Positions 49,637 through 59,534 of a stretch of 64,000 nt of DNA are shown one piece after another. The notes beneath the pieces were generated by a model. The model did no database searches. It was not told the DNA's origin and was given only the letters and a program-made list of their open reading frames with translations. Position numbers and translations under genes: made by a program. The first letter of the stretch is position 1. The number at the start of each line of letters is the position of its first letter. Source of the stretch: Paeniglutamicibacter kerguelensis (GTDB lineage Bacteria > Actinomycetota > Actinomycetes > Actinomycetales > Micrococcaceae); assembly GCF_017876535.1 (NCBI RefSeq), contig NZ_JAGIOF010000001.1, forward strand, positions 3,844,001 to 3,908,000, read 5' to 3'.

Positions 49637-50971
49637 CTACCGGTTGGTGCGAAGCCGGTTGGATGCTGCCACGGCAATCGCCGAGGCCAGGCAGCAGGCC
49701 AGCAGGTATCCGGCGGCCAGGTAGGTTTGCCCGTCGGCGGCCGTGACCAGCGCCGCGGCGATCAGCGGGCTGAGCCCGGCAACCAGCGCGCCGTTGGTCT
49801 CGCGTGCCAGCCCGATGCCGCTTAGCCGGCGTTGCGGCGGGAAGAGGTTGGTGAGGAAGGCGCCCTGCGCACCGCTGGTGGCGGGGATGACAAGACCGTA
49901 GCCCAGGGCAATCGCGGTGAAGGCCAGGGCGAAATCACCGGCGCTGAGCAACGCGAAGATCGGGTAGGCCAAGGCCGCGCCCATGAGGCTACCGAAGAGC
50001 AGGACGCGCGGGGCACCGAACCTGTCCGACATCCAACCACCAACCGGAGTCAGGACCACGCTGACCAGAGAGCCCAGCGTGACGGCCAGCAGGGCCGCGG
50101 GTTTGTCCAACCCCACCGCCGGGGAGGTCATCAGCGTGAGGGCATAGACGGCCAGGATGTAGTTCATGGCATTGTGGCCGGTGATCGAGAAGAAACCGAC
50201 GATGACCTGGCGCCAGTCGCGGGCCAGCACGTCGCGCAGCGGCAGCCGCGTCTTGGTGCGTTCGTTTTCGGCCTTCTTGATGGCCGCCGAGTACTCGGGG
50301 GTTTCCTCGAGCCTGTTGCGGATGTACAGGGCCAGGAAGAAGAGCACAGCCGAGAACAGGAACGGGATCCTCCAGGCCCAGCCCAGCAGCGCGTCTGTTC
50401 CCATGGACGAGACGGCGAAGAATGCGAAGGTCGCCAGGGCGATACCCGCGGGTGGCGTGGAAAGCACCAGCGAGGTGTAGAAACCGCGGCGCTTGGGCGG
50501 CGCGAACTCGGCAACCAACGTCATCGCACCGGCCAGCTCGGCACCGGCACCGAATCCCTGCAGCAGGCGCAGGACCACCAGCAGCAACGGGGCGGCCGCA
50601 CCGATGGCTATGCTGGTGGGCAGCAAGCCGACACCGACCGTGGCAACGCCCATGAGGATGATTGTCAGCATCATGGCCGGTCGGCGGCCGTACTTGTCGC
50701 CGATATGGCCGACGATCACACCACCCAGCGGACGGGCAACGAAGCCCACGGCGAATGTCGCAAAAGCCATCATCGCCCCAGCCGAGGCCACCGCATCGGA
50801 GAAGAACAGCGGTGCAATCACGAGCCCGGCCGCGGCGCCGTAGAGGGCGTAGTCGTACCATTCGATCACCGTTCCGAGCACTGCGGCAAAGACCGCGCGG
50901 CGACCGGCAGGGGTGAGCCGCTGCGGATCTGCTGATTGTTCCTTGAGTGGTGGTGCCAGGTTTTGTGCCAT
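49637..50971 (-). CDS. MFS transporter, metabolite:H+ symporter (MHS) family
   Basis: 444 aa with 12 predicted membrane helices. The opening GTVIEWYDYALYGAAA and the loop GDKYGRRPAM are MHS signatures, as in carboxylate and osmolyte symporters. It probably imports the hydroxy acid oxidised by the next gene. The ATG at 50971 follows GCAAGGA at some distance. Confidence 0.85.
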   Translation of the reverse strand: MAQNLAPPLKEQSADPQRLTPAGRRAVFAAVLGTVIEWYDYALYGAAAGLVIAPLFFSDAVASAGAMMAFATFAVGFVARPLGGVIVGHIGDKYGRRPAMMLTIILMGVATVGVGLLPTSIAIGAAAPLLLVVLRLLQGFGAGAELAGAMTLVAEFAPPKRRGFYTSLVLSTPPAGIALATFAFFAVSSMGTDALLGWAWRIPFLFSAVLFFLALYIRNRLEETPEYSAAIKKAENERTKTRLPLRDVLARDWRQVIVGFFSITGHNAMNYILAVYALTLMTSPAVGLDKPAALLAVTLGSLVSVVLTPVGGWMSDRFGAPRVLLFGSLMGAALAYPIFALLSAGDFALAFTAIALGYGLVIPATSGAQGAFLTNLFPPQRRLSGIGLARETNGALVAGLSPLIAAALVTAADGQTYLAAGYLLACCLASAIAVAASNRLRTNR

Positions 50972-51011
50972 GTTGAATGAGCGTCCTTGCAAAATTTCGT
51001 GAAAAATCTCT

Positions 51012-51023
51012 GAAATATATTTC
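51012..51023. promoter_or_regulatory. GntR operator candidate
   Basis: GAAATATATTTC is a perfect 12-bp AT-rich palindrome between the divergent MHS transporter and GntR genes. Confidence 0.5.
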
Positions 51024-51113
51024 TAACAGGCGGGTAGTATCTTTCACAACAGTCTGATCTGCATTTTCCCAATATGACGCCCACGTGCGGGCATACATCC
51101 CCCAGGAGGCAGC

Positions 51114-51773
51114 ATGGGAACCTCGTTGACCGATGGCTTGGTCGTCCAGTTGCGCTCGGCGATTCTCACCGGAGAGCTGGCGCCCGGAAGTATCGTGGTT
51201 GAACCGCGCCTGGCGGAGGAATACTCGGTGTCGAAGACCCCCGTGCGGGAGGCCCTCAGGATCCTGACCACCCAGGGCCTTCTGACGGTCCTGCCCAAGA
51301 AGGGCTATCTGGTGAGGACCATGGGACTGAACGACGTCCAGGAAACCCTAGACCTGCGGATGTTGTTGGAACCTCATGCAGCGGCGTCGGCGGCAGGCTA
51401 TCTCTCCCCCGCACTCGTCGCGGAGTTGCGCCAGATTCTGGACTCGCAGGCCGAGGTCTCCACCGAAAATCCCTTGGCCGCCATGGAAGCAGCCCAGCGC
51501 TTTCACCAGTGCATTGCCGATGCCTCGCGCAACACCAGGCTGGCGGATACGCTGCGCCATTGCTTCGACGAAACGGCCCGCGCGCATCATGTCCTGCCGG
51601 GGCTCCAGCGCTACATGAGCGCACCCGCGGAGCAGGCCGAACACGAGGCGATATACGAGGCGATCGCCGGTGCCGATGCGCGGGCCGCCGAAGCCGCAAT
51701 GCGGGCCCACCTGCGCTCCATCCGCGCCACGATGGCCCAGCAGTTCAACGATCCGGGAAGTCTCTGGGCCTGA
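51114..51773 (+). CDS. GntR family regulator (FadR/FCD subfamily)
   Basis: 219 aa. The winged helix covers about 5-70 (RLAEEYSVSKTPVREALRIL) and the FCD effector domain about 75-215 with metal-binding His residues (RFHQCIADASRN, HEAIYEAI). AGGAGG precedes the ATG. It most likely senses the substrate of the divergent transporter-dehydrogenase operon. Confidence 0.87.
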   Translation: MGTSLTDGLVVQLRSAILTGELAPGSIVVEPRLAEEYSVSKTPVREALRILTTQGLLTVLPKKGYLVRTMGLNDVQETLDLRMLLEPHAAASAAGYLSPALVAELRQILDSQAEVSTENPLAAMEAAQRFHQCIADASRNTRLADTLRHCFDETARAHHVLPGLQRYMSAPAEQAEHEAIYEAIAGADARAAEAAMRAHLRSIRATMAQQFNDPGSLWA

Positions 51774-51806
51774 AGAACTGGACGCCGAGCTTGTGCCCCT
51801 GATGCC

Positions 51807-53351
51807 TTAGCGTTTCGATTTTGCTTTCCCCGGCGCCGGACCACGGCCATAGACCGCACCATCTTGCGGGTTGGCCGAGGCAAGCAACTCGGAGACCGTT
51901 ACAAAGTGGTAGCCCTTGGCGCGCAATCCCTTCAGGATCGCGGGAACTGCTTCGATGGTGCTGAAGTGAATATCGTGCATCAGCACGATCGATCCCGGCC
52001 TGGTGTCTCGCAGCGCATTCGACACAACTTTGCTCGCATCGCGCACTTTCCAATCCAGGGTGTCCACATCCCACAAGATGACTGGAACTCCAGCGGCCTT
52101 CTTGACCGTGGCGTTGGTGGCTCCGTACGGCGGACGCAAGAGTGTGGGTGCCGTACCCGTTGCATCCTCGACCGCGTCCGCGACACCGCTGATCTCCATG
52201 GCCACGCGACCCGGGGCCAGTGAGGTGAGCACGCGGTGGTTCCACGTGTGATTTCCTATTTCATGTCCCTCCGCCACCATGCGAGCCAGCACCTGTGGTC
52301 GAGCCTCCGCATTCGGACCGACCACAAAGAAGGTTGCCGCCGCATTTTCCTGCTTCAACGCATCCAACAGCTGCTCCGTCTTCGGCCCGGGTCCGTCGTC
52401 AAAGGTCAATGCCACGCACTTGACCTTGCGGCAATCTACATCTCTCCCGTCAACGTCATGGGTGCCGTCAACGGGATCCTTGGTTCCGGAGTTGCTGCCC
52501 GAAGCCGACGAAGTGGATGAAGGCTTCGGCGCAGGCATGCCGGTGGGGCGCATGCCAGCGTCACGAACCTGCTGACCAGGTGCGCTGAGAAGCGGTGTGA
52601 TCACGGTGCCGGACAGCTTGATTACTACGTTGCCCTCCGTGCTTGCCGCAACGGTGTTTTCGCCGAACTCCACCAGTGCGTCACCGGCGGCATCAAAGTT
52701 GAGTGATGCCGGCTGTTGTGGGTCCACCGGGGCGGCAGCCCCTTCACCGATTCCGGGGCGTCCGCGCAGGCCGTAGCCCACGAGGTCTACAAACTTCTGC
52801 AGGGCCGCGGCATCGACAAAGAGCTCCTTGGTCTCAAGCATCCGTCCTGCACCTAGATCAAACCACTGCGTCCAATAGCCCTTGGATGTATTGTCGCCAA
52901 CAACGGCGGAGATGCTGGATCTGATTCCGAGCATCGTGCGCGAGGAACCTGTCAGTTCCGGGTCAATACTCAGCTCGTGAGCCGAGGCCGCTCCGGTTGA
53001 CTTCTCTTCCAGCGCGCCAAGGAACGACGCGATCGTCTCATCGACGGTGGCTCGTTGCGCGCTCTCCACCTCCGGATGGCCGGGTACTGCCAACCATTGC
53101 GCGAAGATTCGGTTCACTTCGTCGGTACGCGCCAGCGTATGGATTCCCGGCACCAATTCCAGGGACAGCCCCTGACGCGGGGAGAATCGCTTGGGCTCGC
53201 TGGCCGGCGCAGAAGTTGGTGTCGGCTCCGATGCCAGGGTACTCGGTGCGACAACCGGCGCGCACCCGCTCATCAAGGCGGCGACCAGCGCCAGTCCCGC
53301 GATGCGGTAGGTAAAAACCCTGCGACGGGAACGCGGATGCAAGACGGACAA
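51807..53351 (-). CDS. Polysaccharide deacetylase lipoprotein (PdaC-like)
   Basis: 514 aa. A lipoprotein signal ends in LMSGC (Cys30). The middle (about 55-260) resembles the DUF4163/DUF3298 region found before some peptidoglycan deacetylases, and the NodB domain follows (about 310-500) with TFDDGPG, the metal-binding HEIGNHTWNH and LRPPYGA. It probably deacetylates peptidoglycan or another wall polymer outside the cell. TTG at 53351 is chosen because GAAAGG lies 7 bases upstream; another TTG at 53366 has no such site. Confidence 0.82.
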   Translation of the reverse strand: MSVLHPRSRRRVFTYRIAGLALVAALMSGCAPVVAPSTLASEPTPTSAPASEPKRFSPRQGLSLELVPGIHTLARTDEVNRIFAQWLAVPGHPEVESAQRATVDETIASFLGALEEKSTGAASAHELSIDPELTGSSRTMLGIRSSISAVVGDNTSKGYWTQWFDLGAGRMLETKELFVDAAALQKFVDLVGYGLRGRPGIGEGAAAPVDPQQPASLNFDAAGDALVEFGENTVAASTEGNVVIKLSGTVITPLLSAPGQQVRDAGMRPTGMPAPKPSSTSSASGSNSGTKDPVDGTHDVDGRDVDCRKVKCVALTFDDGPGPKTEQLLDALKQENAAATFFVVGPNAEARPQVLARMVAEGHEIGNHTWNHRVLTSLAPGRVAMEISGVADAVEDATGTAPTLLRPPYGATNATVKKAAGVPVILWDVDTLDWKVRDASKVVSNALRDTRPGSIVLMHDIHFSTIEAVPAILKGLRAKGYHFVTVSELLASANPQDGAVYGRGPAPGKAKSKR

Positions 53352-53419
53352 GATGTGACCTTTCAATCTGAAGCCGACAAGCGGCGGCTAAACGTGGGGG
53401 GAAGCAGGAAAGCGGTGGT

Positions 53420-55414
53420 TCAGGAATTTCTCAGCGCACTTGACATCAGACGTGCGTATTCTTGGGTACCTTGGGGGCCCGGATGGACTCTGTCGCGTGC
53501 AAAATCGTCGAGTTCCGGCGCCAAGGAAGCCCAATCAACCAGGTGAACGTTTGGGTACTTCGCGGCAGCGCTCCGGTATTTTTCGTTGACCGAATCGGAC
53601 CATGCCCGCGGGGCATGCACAGTGACCAAAAGCAGTTCGCGGTCCGGACCAATGACGTCACGCACCTTCTCCAGCGTGCCCGCCGGCAGGTCCCCGTTGG
53701 TGCCCAAACCCAGCACGACTACTCGGCGCAACCGGTTTTCGTACCGCAACCGCTCCAGTTTCTCCGGGGCCTCGCGCATCTGGGCGCCCACGGCCGCATG
53801 GATGGAGATGCCCGGCAGCTCCTTCAGCAATTCTCTGGTGGAGGCGAGCATGACAGAGTCGCCCAGCGCCGTGACGTCGCCACCCGTGGCGTGTTTCCCC
53901 TTCGCTGAGCCCGTGGTTTTTCCTGTTCCTTTACCGGTGACGGGCGCAGTCTGCGGTTCGGGCGCCGCCGCGATGCCAAGAGTGTCGACTTGCTCACCGA
54001 GCATCTCTTGAGCCTCGGTCAATTGCTGCTGCAGACTGCTCTGCCTCGGTGAAGCCACCAATACGGTGATTGTGCACAGGGGAATCAGTAGCAGTGCCGT
54101 CAACGGCACGATCTGGCTGTAACGGCCGGGTGCACCGGAAACCAGTGGCTCAAAACGCCCCGCAACATTCGATCGCCACGCGCTCAGCGAGACCTTGAAC
54201 CCGTCACGCATGATGGGCTGCTCCACCAGATGCCAAGACGCGGCGGCAGCCAGGAACGTTGCAGCGAGGACGCAGAGATTTGCTGCCGTGGCCGCTTGGG
54301 GCGGGAAGAGCACACCGGCGAGCACCAGGAGCGGCCAATGCCAAAGATAGAGACCATAGCTGCGATTGCCCATCCACCGCAGATGCTGCTGATTCAAGAG
54401 CGCGCGCACCAGCGTATGCCGTCGTTCCAGAGACAGAATCAGTCCGGCGCTGGCCACACAAAACAGAGCCATGCCCCCGCGATAGGCCACCGACGACGTG
54501 TCGGGCAAGAGGAACATGGCCATGAGAATTGCGGCGAACAGCACTCCGACGGCCAGATCCCCCGAACGGCGCACTCGCGGCAGCAGCCCGAATGCGAGCG
54601 CGCTCGGACGGAAGCTGGTGTATATGGCCGCCCCGGAACCGATGAGCAACCCGAATCCGTGGGTCCAGGTGCCAAAGTAGAGCGGACTCGCATCCTGTCC
54701 CGGAACAAAAGCCCACGCCATGCTTGCCGCCGCGGCAACCCCCAACATAGCCACGGCGGCCAACAGCTTGGTCCTGGTGCGAAGCACTACAACCAGCAAA
54801 ACCAGTACCACCGGCCAAAGCAGGTAGAACTGCTCTTCGATGGCAAGTGACCACAGATGTTGAAAATATGGTGGTTCTGCCGACGCAAAGTAACTGTTCC
54901 CTGACGCGATCTGCAGCCAGTTACTGGTGTAGCTCAACGCGCCAAGCCATTGCGCACGCAGATTCGCGGGAAGCTCACCGCCGGCAAGGATCGCCAGTGC
55001 CGTAGCACCCACCAGCATCAGCAGCATTGCCGGGATCAGCCGTCTGGCCCTCCGAATCCAGAATCCGCGCAACCCCACGGACAATCCCGCGTCTAGGCGC
55101 CTGAGCAATCCACCGGTAATCAGGTAACCACTGAGCACAAAGAACAGATCAACGCCGAGGAATCCGCCGGGCAGCACCTGCGGCCACAGGTGATAGGCAA
55201 TCACCGCCAGCACTGCTATTCCACGCAGTCCATCGAGGGCGGGGTTGCGCGCCGGTGTCGGCGAAGAGCCGGCAACCCCTGCTGCGGGGTCGGTGATTGA
55301 GATGGGGGTGGAATTCACCGCCTCAATGTTTCCCGATGCAGGCAACGGTTCACGGCCGGGGACGTCTCGAACGACACACGAAGTTGTTACACAATCGACA
55401 GGTTGGGACTGCAT
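53420..55414 (-). CDS. OafA-type acyltransferase 3 fused to an SGNH domain
   Basis: 664 aa. The acyltransferase-3 membrane domain (about ten helices, with ALDGLRGIAVLAVIAYH and FFVLSGYLITG) runs to about residue 430. The C-terminal SGNH hydrolase-like domain has the serine in ALGDSVML and the D-x2-H in RDRVHPG. Such fusions O-acetylate wall or surface polysaccharides. Start at 55414 is one of several; TAGGAA lies upstream. It is divergent from the lipoprotein-response regulator-kinase operon. Confidence 0.83.
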   Translation of the reverse strand: MQSQPVDCVTTSCVVRDVPGREPLPASGNIEAVNSTPISITDPAAGVAGSSPTPARNPALDGLRGIAVLAVIAYHLWPQVLPGGFLGVDLFFVLSGYLITGGLLRRLDAGLSVGLRGFWIRRARRLIPAMLLMLVGATALAILAGGELPANLRAQWLGALSYTSNWLQIASGNSYFASAEPPYFQHLWSLAIEEQFYLLWPVVLVLLVVVLRTRTKLLAAVAMLGVAAAASMAWAFVPGQDASPLYFGTWTHGFGLLIGSGAAIYTSFRPSALAFGLLPRVRRSGDLAVGVLFAAILMAMFLLPDTSSVAYRGGMALFCVASAGLILSLERRHTLVRALLNQQHLRWMGNRSYGLYLWHWPLLVLAGVLFPPQAATAANLCVLAATFLAAAASWHLVEQPIMRDGFKVSLSAWRSNVAGRFEPLVSGAPGRYSQIVPLTALLLIPLCTITVLVASPRQSSLQQQLTEAQEMLGEQVDTLGIAAAPEPQTAPVTGKGTGKTTGSAKGKHATGGDVTALGDSVMLASTRELLKELPGISIHAAVGAQMREAPEKLERLRYENRLRRVVVLGLGTNGDLPAGTLEKVRDVIGPDRELLLVTVHAPRAWSDSVNEKYRSAAAKYPNVHLVDWASLAPELDDFARDRVHPGPQGTQEYARLMSSALRNS

Positions 55415-55502
55415 TTTGTCACAATTCCTACGCATGACACCGGGCATAATGGCACTAACCCCCGAATTCCGCCGGGGTCAGCACTCCCCTGAAAGGAACG
55501 CC

Positions 55503-56132
55503 ATGGCTCTGCGCCGCGGCCTGGGCATCGTCCTGGCCATGGCCTTCTGCGTGATGCTCGGTGCCTGCTCGACGGGTAAGGCCTTGCGCGTGGAGGTACC
55601 GTCCGTGGGTTCTTCGCCGTCGGCGACAGCAACAAAGCAACGCACCATCAGCCCCGAAGAAGCGGAGGCTTGGGAAAAACCCTTTACCCCCGCGCAGATC
55701 CGTAGCCTGCTGCTGAACACCGATTTGAGCGGCCTGCGCGCCGACGGCGCGGATCCCGCGGAAATCCACGAGTACCTCAGCACCTGTGCCCGCTGCGTGA
55801 TCGCCCTGCCCAGCCATGAGGCGGCAGGCGAGCGGTTCCAAGTTTTTTCAGTGAGTACTGCCGGGGATAGCTACAGCTTCGCATCCTTTGTGGTGCGCAA
55901 CGATGCCGGCACTCCCCGTATTGTGTTGGCGGTGGGCGGTTCAGACATCTATCTGACCTCGGGCAGTGACGGAAGTCTGGTTGCGCAGGAAGCCATCTAC
56001 GAACCCCAAGACCCAATGTGTTGCCCCTCGGGCTGGTCGGTTCGGCTCTTTCGCTACCAAGACGGCCGATTCATCGAAGGAGACACGTTCGAGAGCCCCG
56101 TCGACTATGCGGAACCTGAAGGAGAGAAGTGA
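55503..56132 (+). CDS. Lipoprotein upstream of a two-component system (CseA-like position)
   Basis: 209 aa. Signal and lipobox MLGAC give a modified Cys22; the body has two Cys pairs (TCARC and PMCC). GAAAGGA precedes the ATG. It shares one base with the response-regulator start. In Streptomyces, CseA is a lipoprotein encoded with the CseB-CseC envelope-stress system and tunes it. I see the same gene order here but cannot claim sequence homology. Confidence 0.75.
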   Translation: MALRRGLGIVLAMAFCVMLGACSTGKALRVEVPSVGSSPSATATKQRTISPEEAEAWEKPFTPAQIRSLLLNTDLSGLRADGADPAEIHEYLSTCARCVIALPSHEAAGERFQVFSVSTAGDSYSFASFVVRNDAGTPRIVLAVGGSDIYLTSGSDGSLVAQEAIYEPQDPMCCPSGWSVRLFRYQDGRFIEGDTFESPVDYAEPEGEK

Positions 56133-56833
56133 TGGAGACCCCGGGAATCCGGTTGCTCATGATCGAGGACGACGAGGTGATCCGCGAGGCCACGACGCTT
56201 GGACTTTCCCGGCTTGGCTATCTGGTGGAGGGCGTCGGAGACGGTTTGGAGGGTCTGGAGCGCCTCAAGGCACAGCAGACCACAAACCCGGTGGATGCCG
56301 TGCTGCTCGATGTCATGCTGCCGACCATGAACGGCACCCAGGTCTGCCGCGCGTTGCGCCGTTTCAGCCGCGTCCCGGTGATCATGGTATCGGCACGCGG
56401 AGACGGCATCGACATGGTCAACGGGTTGGATGCCGGGGCCGACGACTACCTCGCCAAACCCTTTGACCTGCAGGTTCTTGATGCACGCCTGCGCGCTGTG
56501 CTGCGCCGCACCCGCGAACTGATTCCCGCACCCATTGAGGCCGAATCGCCCAAGACCCCGGGAAACGGGCTGGACATTGATCCACACCGGCTCAGCGTCA
56601 CGCTGGATGGACAGGTGGTGCACCTGACCCCCACCGAAATGCGCATCCTGCTGATCTTGAGCCAGGATCCCGGCAGCGTCGTATCCCGCACGGAAATCCT
56701 CACGGAGGTCTGGGGGCACGGCTGGGATAGCGACCACCGCGTCATCGACGTGCACGTCCAGCGCCTACGCCGCAAGATCGGGGCCGAGCGCGTGGAGACA
56801 GTGCGCGGCTTCGGGTATCGATTACATGGTTGA
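56132..56833 (+). CDS. OmpR family response regulator
   Basis: 233 aa. The receiver domain has acidic residues at 12-14, phosphorylated Asp60 (VLLDVMLP) and Lys109 (DYLAKPF). The C-terminal winged helix (about 140-230) includes LTPTEMRILLIL and VIDVHVQRLRRKIG. ATG at 56132 overlaps the lipoprotein stop; the GTG at 56129 is also possible. Its kinase follows directly. Confidence 0.9.
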   Translation: METPGIRLLMIEDDEVIREATTLGLSRLGYLVEGVGDGLEGLERLKAQQTTNPVDAVLLDVMLPTMNGTQVCRALRRFSRVPVIMVSARGDGIDMVNGLDAGADDYLAKPFDLQVLDARLRAVLRRTRELIPAPIEAESPKTPGNGLDIDPHRLSVTLDGQVVHLTPTEMRILLILSQDPGSVVSRTEILTEVWGHGWDSDHRVIDVHVQRLRRKIGAERVETVRGFGYRLHG

Positions 56834-56839
56834 GCAAGC

Positions 56840-58135
56840 ATGAGTCTGCGGTGGAAAATCACGCTCGTCACCACGGTATCGGTGTTCATGGCACTGTTGG
56901 TCTCCGCGTTGCTGGTGCGCCAGATGATCAACACCTCGGAAGAGCAACGCCTGCGCACCGAGGCCACGGCATCACTGCAGCAGGCGGTGAAAATCCTGGG
57001 CGAGACAGGCATCAGCGTGCTGGGAGCCACCGTCAACGATCCGGACCTGCCGATTCAGGCGCGGGAAGCCGCCGGCGCCGGGGACATGGTGTCCTATCGG
57101 GGAACCTTGGATGGGGTGCCCGTGATCTTTGCGGCCGCCCCCGTCGAGCTCGGTTCACAGCCAGCCATCCTCTCGCTCTCCGTGTCCTGGGCCGACAGCC
57201 TGCAGGTGCGCACGCACATGGACACCGCGCTGTTCTGGGCGGGCATCGCCACGCTCTTCGCTGTCTCGGCGCTGGGAATTCTGGTGGCGTCTCGCCTGGT
57301 TCGACGGCTTGCACATGGGGCGCACGCCGCACGGGCCATCGCCGCCGGGCAGCGGCACATCGTTGTGGAGGAAGCCATCGGCCCACCCTTCGTCGGCAAG
57401 GACGAGGTCGACGAATTCGCCGCGGCGGTGGACGTCATGGCAGCGGAACTTACGGCGAAGATTGCGGCGGAACAGCGTTTTACGGCCGACTTGGCCCATG
57501 AACTTCGCACGCCGTTGACGGGATTGGTCACCGCGGCCAGCCTGTTGCCCCCCTCTCGCCCCACGGAGCTGGTGCAGGACCGGGTAGCCAAGTTGCGTAC
57601 GCTGATCGAGGACCTATTGGAGGTCTCGCGGCTCGAATCGGGCACGGAATCCATCGATCTGGTGGCCACCAAACTTGATGCCTGCGTCCGCGGCATCATC
57701 TCCCGCATCCGGGAACACTGCCCCGACCAATGCGCATCGCTGGTTCTGGAACTGGAGTCACCGGAGTCCACGGTGTGGCTTGAGCCCCGTCGGCTGGAGA
57801 GGATCTTGGAGAACCTGGTCCGCAATGCCCTCACGCATGGAGGAGGTCAGGTGGTGGTTAGCAGTTCCCCGGGGCACCTGGAAGTCTTCGACCACGGCCC
57901 CGGTTTCCCCGGTTTTATTTTGGAAACCGGTCCGGAGCGCTTCGTTTCCAGGGGTGGCGGCATCGGGCTGGGCCTGACCATCGCCTGCGGCCAGGCCGCT
58001 GCCATGGGTGCACAGGTGAACCTCTCCAATGCCCCGGGTGCTCGAATCACGTTGGATTTCACCGACGCTGCACTGCCACGACCGATCCCCCAGGTCAGCG
58101 CACAGTCGTTGACAGCCCAGGCCCTGCGGACCTAG
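56840..58135 (+). CDS. Sensor histidine kinase (CseC/MtrB-like)
   Basis: 431 aa. Two membrane helices (about 7-27 and 131-152) enclose an outside sensor loop of about 100 residues; a HAMP region follows, then the phospho-acceptor His220 (DLAHELRTPLT) and the ATPase domain with NLVRNALTHG and GGGIGLGLTI. It is set to phosphorylate the response regulator. Neighbouring wall-modifying enzymes suggest that it senses envelope stress. Its stop codon interlocks with that of the convergent MATE gene in a CTAG. Confidence 0.88.
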   Translation: MSLRWKITLVTTVSVFMALLVSALLVRQMINTSEEQRLRTEATASLQQAVKILGETGISVLGATVNDPDLPIQAREAAGAGDMVSYRGTLDGVPVIFAAAPVELGSQPAILSLSVSWADSLQVRTHMDTALFWAGIATLFAVSALGILVASRLVRRLAHGAHAARAIAAGQRHIVVEEAIGPPFVGKDEVDEFAAAVDVMAAELTAKIAAEQRFTADLAHELRTPLTGLVTAASLLPPSRPTELVQDRVAKLRTLIEDLLEVSRLESGTESIDLVATKLDACVRGIISRIREHCPDQCASLVLELESPESTVWLEPRRLERILENLVRNALTHGGGQVVVSSSPGHLEVFDHGPGFPGFILETGPERFVSRGGGIGLGLTIACGQAAAMGAQVNLSNAPGARITLDFTDAALPRPIPQVSAQSLTAQALRT

Positions 58136-59487
58136 ACGCCCAGGCGCATCCATTTGTCGTTGCGCACACGCCATGACAGCGTCGCCGCACGGGCAGCCAT
58201 GAAGCCGATCCCGAAGACCACCCAGATCCAGGCCACGGCGGAAACCCCGCCGTGCTCGAAACGCGTGACGGCATAGAGCATCGGCAGGTAGGCGACGAGA
58301 TTGATCATCCCGACAACGGCCAGGTAGCGGGCGTCGCCGGCACCGATGAGCACTCCATCGAGCACAAAGACCAATCCGCAGAGCGGCTGCGCCACCGCAA
58401 GGATCCAGATTCCCACCATCGTCGCCTGGCGCACCGACTCGTCGGTCGTGAACAGGGCTCCGGCAAACGGGGCGGCCACGGCCAGCGCCGCACCCGTGAC
58501 GAGCCCAAAATAGACTCCCCAGCGGCACATGGTCCGGGTCAGCAGCCGCGCCCGCTGCGCGTTGGCCGCCCCGAGCTCCTTGCCGATCAGCGCCTGGGCG
58601 GCGATGGCCAGCGCGTCAAGGGCGAAGGCCATGAAGGTGAAGATGGTGAACACCAGCTGGTGGGCCGCGAGAGTGAGCGCCCCCTGCCCGGTGGCGACCC
58701 ACACCGTTGCGATCAGGGCGAGTCGCAAGCTCAGGGTGCGCAGCATGAGCCAGGAGCCGACCCGCCCGGTCCTCAGCACGCCGCGACCGTGCGGGGCCAG
58801 CGACTGTCCCGCCCTGCGGATGCGAGGAACCAGCATCCACAGGTACACCAGCGCCATGCCCCACTGGGCGATCGAGGTGCCCAGGGCGGCGCCGGCAACA
58901 GACATGTTCAGCGGGTACACCAGGATGAAGTTCAGGATGATGTTCGCGGCGAACCCGAACCCGGCCACATAGAGCGGGGTCTTGGTGTCCTGCATGCCCC
59001 GCAGCACGCCGGTCGCGGCAAGCACCAGCAGCATCGCCGGGATTCCGAAGGTCGAATACTGGATGTAGTCGACGGCGAACCCGAGCACGGGGCCCTGTGC
59101 ACCCATGGCCGCGGCCAGGGGCTTGGCGCCGAAGAAGCCGACCAGTGCCAGGACCGTACCCAGCCCCAAGGCCAGCCAGATGCCGTCGCGGCCCGCCGCC
59201 ATGGCCTTGCCGGTTTGCCCCGCACCGATGGCCCGGGCGACCGCCGGCGTCGTCGAGTAGGCAAGGAAAACCATGAGGCCCACCGCGGTTTGCAGCACCG
59301 TGGTCCCCAGCCCGGCCCCGGCCAGTTCGTTGATTCCCAGGTGCCCGATGATGGCGGTGTCGGCCAGCAGGAAGAGCGGTTCGGCGATCAGCGCGCCGAG
59401 CGCCGGAATGGCGAGCGCCAGGATGGTGCGGCCAAGACCCCGCGATGACTCGTGGGTCTGGGCCTGGTTTTTGGCAGCTTCATTCAC
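58132..59487 (-). CDS. MATE family efflux transporter (DinF-like)
   Basis: 451 aa with 12 predicted helices in two MATE repeats (LALIPALGALIAEPLF-type opening; FALDALAIAAQALIGKELGA in repeat two). It is likely an H+ or Na+ antiporter exporting toxic organic cations or acting in oxidative stress like DinF. The substrate is unknown. Confidence 0.85.
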   Translation of the reverse strand: MNEAAKNQAQTHESSRGLGRTILALAIPALGALIAEPLFLLADTAIIGHLGINELAGAGLGTTVLQTAVGLMVFLAYSTTPAVARAIGAGQTGKAMAAGRDGIWLALGLGTVLALVGFFGAKPLAAAMGAQGPVLGFAVDYIQYSTFGIPAMLLVLAATGVLRGMQDTKTPLYVAGFGFAANIILNFILVYPLNMSVAGAALGTSIAQWGMALVYLWMLVPRIRRAGQSLAPHGRGVLRTGRVGSWLMLRTLSLRLALIATVWVATGQGALTLAAHQLVFTIFTFMAFALDALAIAAQALIGKELGAANAQRARLLTRTMCRWGVYFGLVTGAALAVAAPFAGALFTTDESVRQATMVGIWILAVAQPLCGLVFVLDGVLIGAGDARYLAVVGMINLVAYLPMLYAVTRFEHGGVSAVAWIWVVFGIGFMAARAATLSWRVRNDKWMRLGV

Positions 59488-59534
59488 CCCACCAGACTAC
59501 CGGGGCGCGGTGTTGCGGATCCTCCGCAAACCTC

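Noticed and set aside
55503..58135. Full Streptomyces-type sigE-cseABC operon
   Set aside because: No sigma factor gene is present upstream; the divergent gene is an acyltransferase. Only the gene order of the last three members is similar.
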